The notes under the pieces: model-generated
What the model was told of the DNA's origin: nothing
Database searches by the model: none
Seen by the model: the letters and a program-made list of their open reading frames with translations, nothing else
Shown here: positions 60,699 through 64,000 of the stretch, piece after piece
Position numbering within the stretch: the first letter of the stretch is position 1
How the letters are laid out: the number at the start of each line of letters is the position of its first letter
Assembly (NCBI GenBank): GCA_030272155.1
Contig: CP126203.1
Location: 1 to 64,000, forward strand
Length of the DNA: 64,000 bases
Source: Tetradesmus obliquus
Lineage: Eukaryota; Chlorophyta; Chlorophyceae; Sphaeropleales; Scenedesmaceae
Direction of reading: 5' to 3'
Translations under genes and position numbers: made by a program

Positions 60699-62742
60699 CT
60701 GCGGACAAGGCGCAGCAGCAGACACGGTCGCAGCCAGGCAACAGTTGCAAGGCAATGCCTGCAACACGTGCACCAGGAGACTTGGGCAGGCGTCTTCTGG
60801 TCCAGCATTGCTTGAAGGTGCGGCAGCTATGCACCTACCACGGTCCTTTGGCATCCTGGAGCCATATGAATTCGTCCTTTTGCACGTGTGTGAGCAGGAG
60901 GTGTCATGCGGCTGCCACTGCAGATCACAGACAAGCACATCTATCCCACACCGCCACCAGAATGTTTTGAAAGTGCTGAAATGTGCATGACCACGGCAAC
61001 CCACCTGATTCTGCAAAGCACTGCTGTTGACTCCTGCAGCTGCATCCTGCAGGATGCTGTTGCTGCAGCAGCAGCTGGTGCTGCTGTGCCGGATCAGCAC
61101 TGCTGCTACTGCAGCTTCAGCAGCACGTGGTGCTGTGCCAGATCAGCCCAGATCTGACATACATGGCCATCTAAAAGGCACCAGCACCAATTGTAAGCTG
61201 ATTCGCTGCAGCGTAGTGCAGGCTGGCCTCGCTTGGTGCCTGTGAAACAGCGTGCAGTTGCTGCGTAACGTGCTGCTGCTTGATCTGCCCAACATACTGC
61301 GTTGATCGATAAACAAAGCCATGTTTGTCGCTTCGCCAAGAGTGATAAAGAGACGCTGACGGAGAAATGCCTTCGGGGAGGCAGCAATACTGATGTGTCT
61401 CGCCCACGTACGTAGCACCAAACAAGCTGAATATAATCCGTATGTAAAGATCAACGACGGCATTGAACCATCATAGAAGCTATGATCGCTGCCAGATCAT
61501 TTAAAGTATAACAAATGACTGACATGACACGACAGGTCTCCCCTTCGAACCCGGGGGGTTCACATGGCGTGTGGTGTATCTGCACCTACCCAGCTGGGTA
61601 CCTGCAGCGGCAGCATGATACCGACATAGTGCTGCATAATGCAGTTAGTGCCACATAGAGCCACATATTGCCAGTTAGTGACCCTTACTGCGACATAGTG
61701 GCCTGTAGCCCTAGTGTGCCATGGCCCCCTGTAGTGGGGGCCCCCACCGGGCCGCTCATCCACGCATGCTTAGTTTTAATTCTGAACAACACTATCAGAC
61801 TGGTGTTGAATAGCATATGTTCGAAATAGTTATTTGTGCGCCAGTGGATCAACTGGCAGCAGCAGCAGCAGCAGCAGCAGGTGCTGGTCAGGCATGGCCA
61901 GATTGTGCAGCGGTCCAGCTCACTGAACAAAAACATAACTACGTATATTAAACATGTTTTTCTGTTGTCAGGAGCGTCACACAGCCCAGTTTGAGCATGT
62001 TATGAGGCAAGCAGGTGCAGTACTTTACAATATGTTTTAAGTCCTTACAACTCGTGCTTACAACTTGGCTTACAACATGTGGTTGTAAGCCGGTTGTAAG
62101 CAAGTTGTAGGAATTCTGCCTTCCCACAGTGCAGGCTGGCCAACCTCAGGTCCCCTGCTGTCCTTCCGATTAACTCGCGCTTTACCCTTCACTGTGGAGT
62201 GGACAACAATAGCACGACTGTTACGGGACGAGTGTTTTGTGTTCTGTCATTGCTGCTGTCGCAGACAACTTTGACGGAACCTTCCGAATTGCAAGGCAGC
62301 GGCCTTTGTCAGGATCAAACAATGTCACAGCTGCGAGGTTGAACGTGTTCTATCGGTGCATCTCGGAGGCAAGACTTCCCTGACAAGACCCAGTGGTCAG
62401 TTGGCACCTTGGAGCGAGCCTGCTCGCCACCTGGCAGGCGATTCGTAAGAGAAGCAGGTACACAAGTGCATGCTTTGCACATTATAGGGTTGTAAACAGT
62501 TGATCGAGCTGCCGGTGCACTTGGTGCGCCGATCAAACAAATCATGCGCGACTGCAATGCATCGGCCACTACGTTATCTGCCCTGCTTGATTGCATTGAC
62601 AAGCACAAAGAGCACCGTTTAGAACCCGGTAGTCACTACGACATGCCCGTCGTACAACACTTGCGTGCTGATATACTGCTGATGCAGGTGCATCCACTGC
62701 CTTCCGTGCAGGCTCCCTTCACCAACCACAAAACTCCCGAAT
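60699..62742. other. Unresolved stretch: possible 5' exons of the SWIRM-like fragment, then non-coding
   Basis: From 60820 to 61200 there are minus-strand open segments that could be upstream exons of the SWIRM-like fragment, but splice phases do not close. From about 61450 to 62740 the sequence is AT-richer. It contains repeated (A)CATAG / CAGTTAGTG words at 61620-61700, a CAG tract near 61858-61880, the second GTTGTAAGC repeat, and no gene. Confidence 0.4.
62041..62112. repeat. GTTGTAAGC hairpin repeat, copy 2
   Basis: CTTACAACTCGTGCTTACAA ... GGTTGTAAGCCGGTTGTAAG: same words, order and orientation as copy 1 at 59512-59680. The two copies bracket about 2.4 kb containing the SWIRM-like fragment. 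Confidence 0.75.
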
Positions 62743-63215
62743 ATGAAGCCAAGTAGCCTCTACACGGTACTGCTGTGCTTGTCAGCTGCGGCTGCAGCAA
62801 CGGCAGCAGCACCCAGGCAGCTGGCGGCAGCGCAGCGGCCCCCAGTGGCTGCCACTGTGGTCATGTTTGGCTGGCCGGACTGGAAGCTCGACCCAGCCAG
62901 CAACTCATCCAAGTGCATCGAGCAGGTGAAGCGTGTGGCCAGCAGGCTGGGCGCACCCAGCAGCAGGAGCAGGTGAGAGGCTGCGCCTCTAATCCACAAA
63001 ACGTAAGATCTGCATGCAGCGACCTCAGCTCCGCAGTGCTGTGGAAGAGGCTTGGCAGCACATGCTGCCGATTTGCTGCCAGCTGGAGGACGCCAGGCAG
63101 ATCTCACTGCTTAGAAAGTCTCAGCAGTCTATAATGTGTCGGTGCCCTGCTGCTCACCGACTGCATGCTGCACAGCCGTGCGCCATGTACGGCAGCAAAT
63201 GCCAGCAGTAGCAGC

Positions 63216-63247
<32 letters not shown>

Positions 63248-63629
63248 TATCTTCCCCATGCCTTGCCACTTGTGACCTGCTGACCGTCGCTCTGCCATTT
63301 TTCCCACCTGGCGCCCCTGCAACTCTGCCCCTGCCTGCCCTCGCACCCCCGCAGCATCAAGTTTGCGCCCTACTTCTTCTACACCTGGGCCATGCCGGCC
63401 AACGCGCAGACCAACGAGGACAAGCACTTCAGGCACAGCGTGGTGCAGTGGCTGGTGCGCGACGCCTCATATGCGCAGGTGGAGCCCACAGCCGCCCATG
63501 TGGCGTCCTTCACGGCCGACTTTGCGCAGTGCGTGGCGGCTGCGGTGTCGCTGGGCTTCGCCAACATCTACCTCAACCCCATGATTGATGCTGACTACAA
63601 GCAGCCCGACTGCTGCCCCTGGAGGTGAA

Positions 63630-63666
<37 letters not shown>

Positions 63667-64000
63667 CGGCACCACGGCCACACAGCAGCAGGCGGCCCTG
63701 CATAACAGCACAACAAGTCCAGCAGTCTGGCGATGCCTGCTGCCGCTGATGGCAGTCACGTAAGCTTGATTGCTGTGGATGGCTCGCCAGTAAAACGTCA
63801 CTCCCCTTGGTGATTAACAAAGAACAATCAATTGCCTGCTGCTTGCAGGAACGCCGCCGAGTTTGACCCCACAGTCAACCTGAACGGCAGCACCACCAAG
63901 CTGCCCTGGTCCTATGAGAGCCTGGTGCTGCGCCTTACACTGGCCGCAGCCAAGGCAGCAGTGGGCTTCAACCGCAACATCACCATCAGCTTTGGCCTGG
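62743..64000 (+). CDS. Secreted protein, possible TIM-barrel enzyme (3' end outside window)
   Basis: Exons 62743-62972, 63355-63624 and 63849 onward join in phase; the gene is cut by the window end, with about 217 codons visible. It begins with a signal peptide (MKPSSLYTVLLCLSAAAAAT, cleaved near AAA/PRQ). Visible motifs: VVMFGWPDWKLDP, IKFAPYFFYTWAMPANAQTN, CVAAAVSLGFANIYLNPMID, PWRNAAEFDP, SYESLVLRLTLAAAKAA, then NITISFGL. The alternation of short hydrophobic strands and amphipathic helices, with FGW, IYLNPMID and WRN..EFDP, suggests a beta/alpha barrel of glycoside-hydrolase type. That is by general appearance only; I cannot name the family. It is probably extracellular or in the secretory path. 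Confidence 0.75.
63628..63663 (+). repeat. CAG microsatellite in intron 2 of the last gene
   Basis: About eleven CAG/GCA units directly after the donor of exon 2 (63625). They are intronic. A similar CAG tract lies upstream in intron 1 (63205-63248). Confidence 0.85.

Noticed and set aside
61535-61570. TTCGAACCCGGGG resembling a tRNA T-arm
   Set aside because: The stem does not close with the correct loop size on either strand and no D-arm or anticodon arm lies at the right distance.

Overview
The window starts with a chromosome end: about 300 bp of CCCTAAA repeats (TTTAGGG-type telomere). The rest is GC-rich, CAG/CTG-rich, very intron-dense nuclear DNA. The gene content (a CYP97 carotenoid hydroxylase, a signal-peptide receptor-like kinase, an mTERF/HA protein, a SulP transporter, a MYND protein) points to a chlorophyte green alga. 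The TTTAGGG repeat argues against the TTTTAGGG type reported for Chlamydomonas reinhardtii. A Sphaeropleales/Scenedesmaceae-like alga is my guess; the sequence alone does not prove it. I built gene models by hand from GT-AG sites and phase. All are intron-rich and most close in frame from ATG to stop.

Layout: telomere (1-299); + receptor-like TKL-type kinase starting 11 bp inside the telomere (311-6475); quiet DNA; + CYP97A beta-ring hydroxylase, 13 exons (8950-14852); quiet DNA; + MYND/Cys-rich protein (17210-19580); two + tandem paralogues of a secreted zinc metallopeptidase with ShKT domains (20673-24886 and 27533-30451); - mTERF-like/HA-domain protein (31421-35318); - SulP anion transporter with STAS domain, 17 exons (37101-45099); a ~0.95-kb inverted-repeat (MITE-like) element (45625-46569); + mitochondrial-type AAA ATPase (47481-52448); - coiled-coil protein (54136-58312); a poorly resolved stretch with a SWIRM-like gene fragment (60080-60698) between two copies of a GTTGTAAGC hairpin repeat; and the start of a + secreted protein cut by the window end (62743-64000).

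The genes do not form a pathway. Carotenoid hydroxylation, sulfate/anion uptake, organellar nucleic-acid and AAA functions and extracellular proteolysis are independent housekeeping or surface functions, as expected in a eukaryotic subtelomere.

The most unusual signal is structural. In at least five of the genes, pieces of exon carrying the splice site have been copied into the neighbouring intron: donor-containing copies lie downstream, acceptor-containing copies upstream. I count nine such duplicated exon-intron junctions, ranging from perfect (22 bp apart) to decayed. A second item is the first metallopeptidase paralogue, where a stop codon at a conserved Tyr position lies inside what now looks like a new 72-bp intron.
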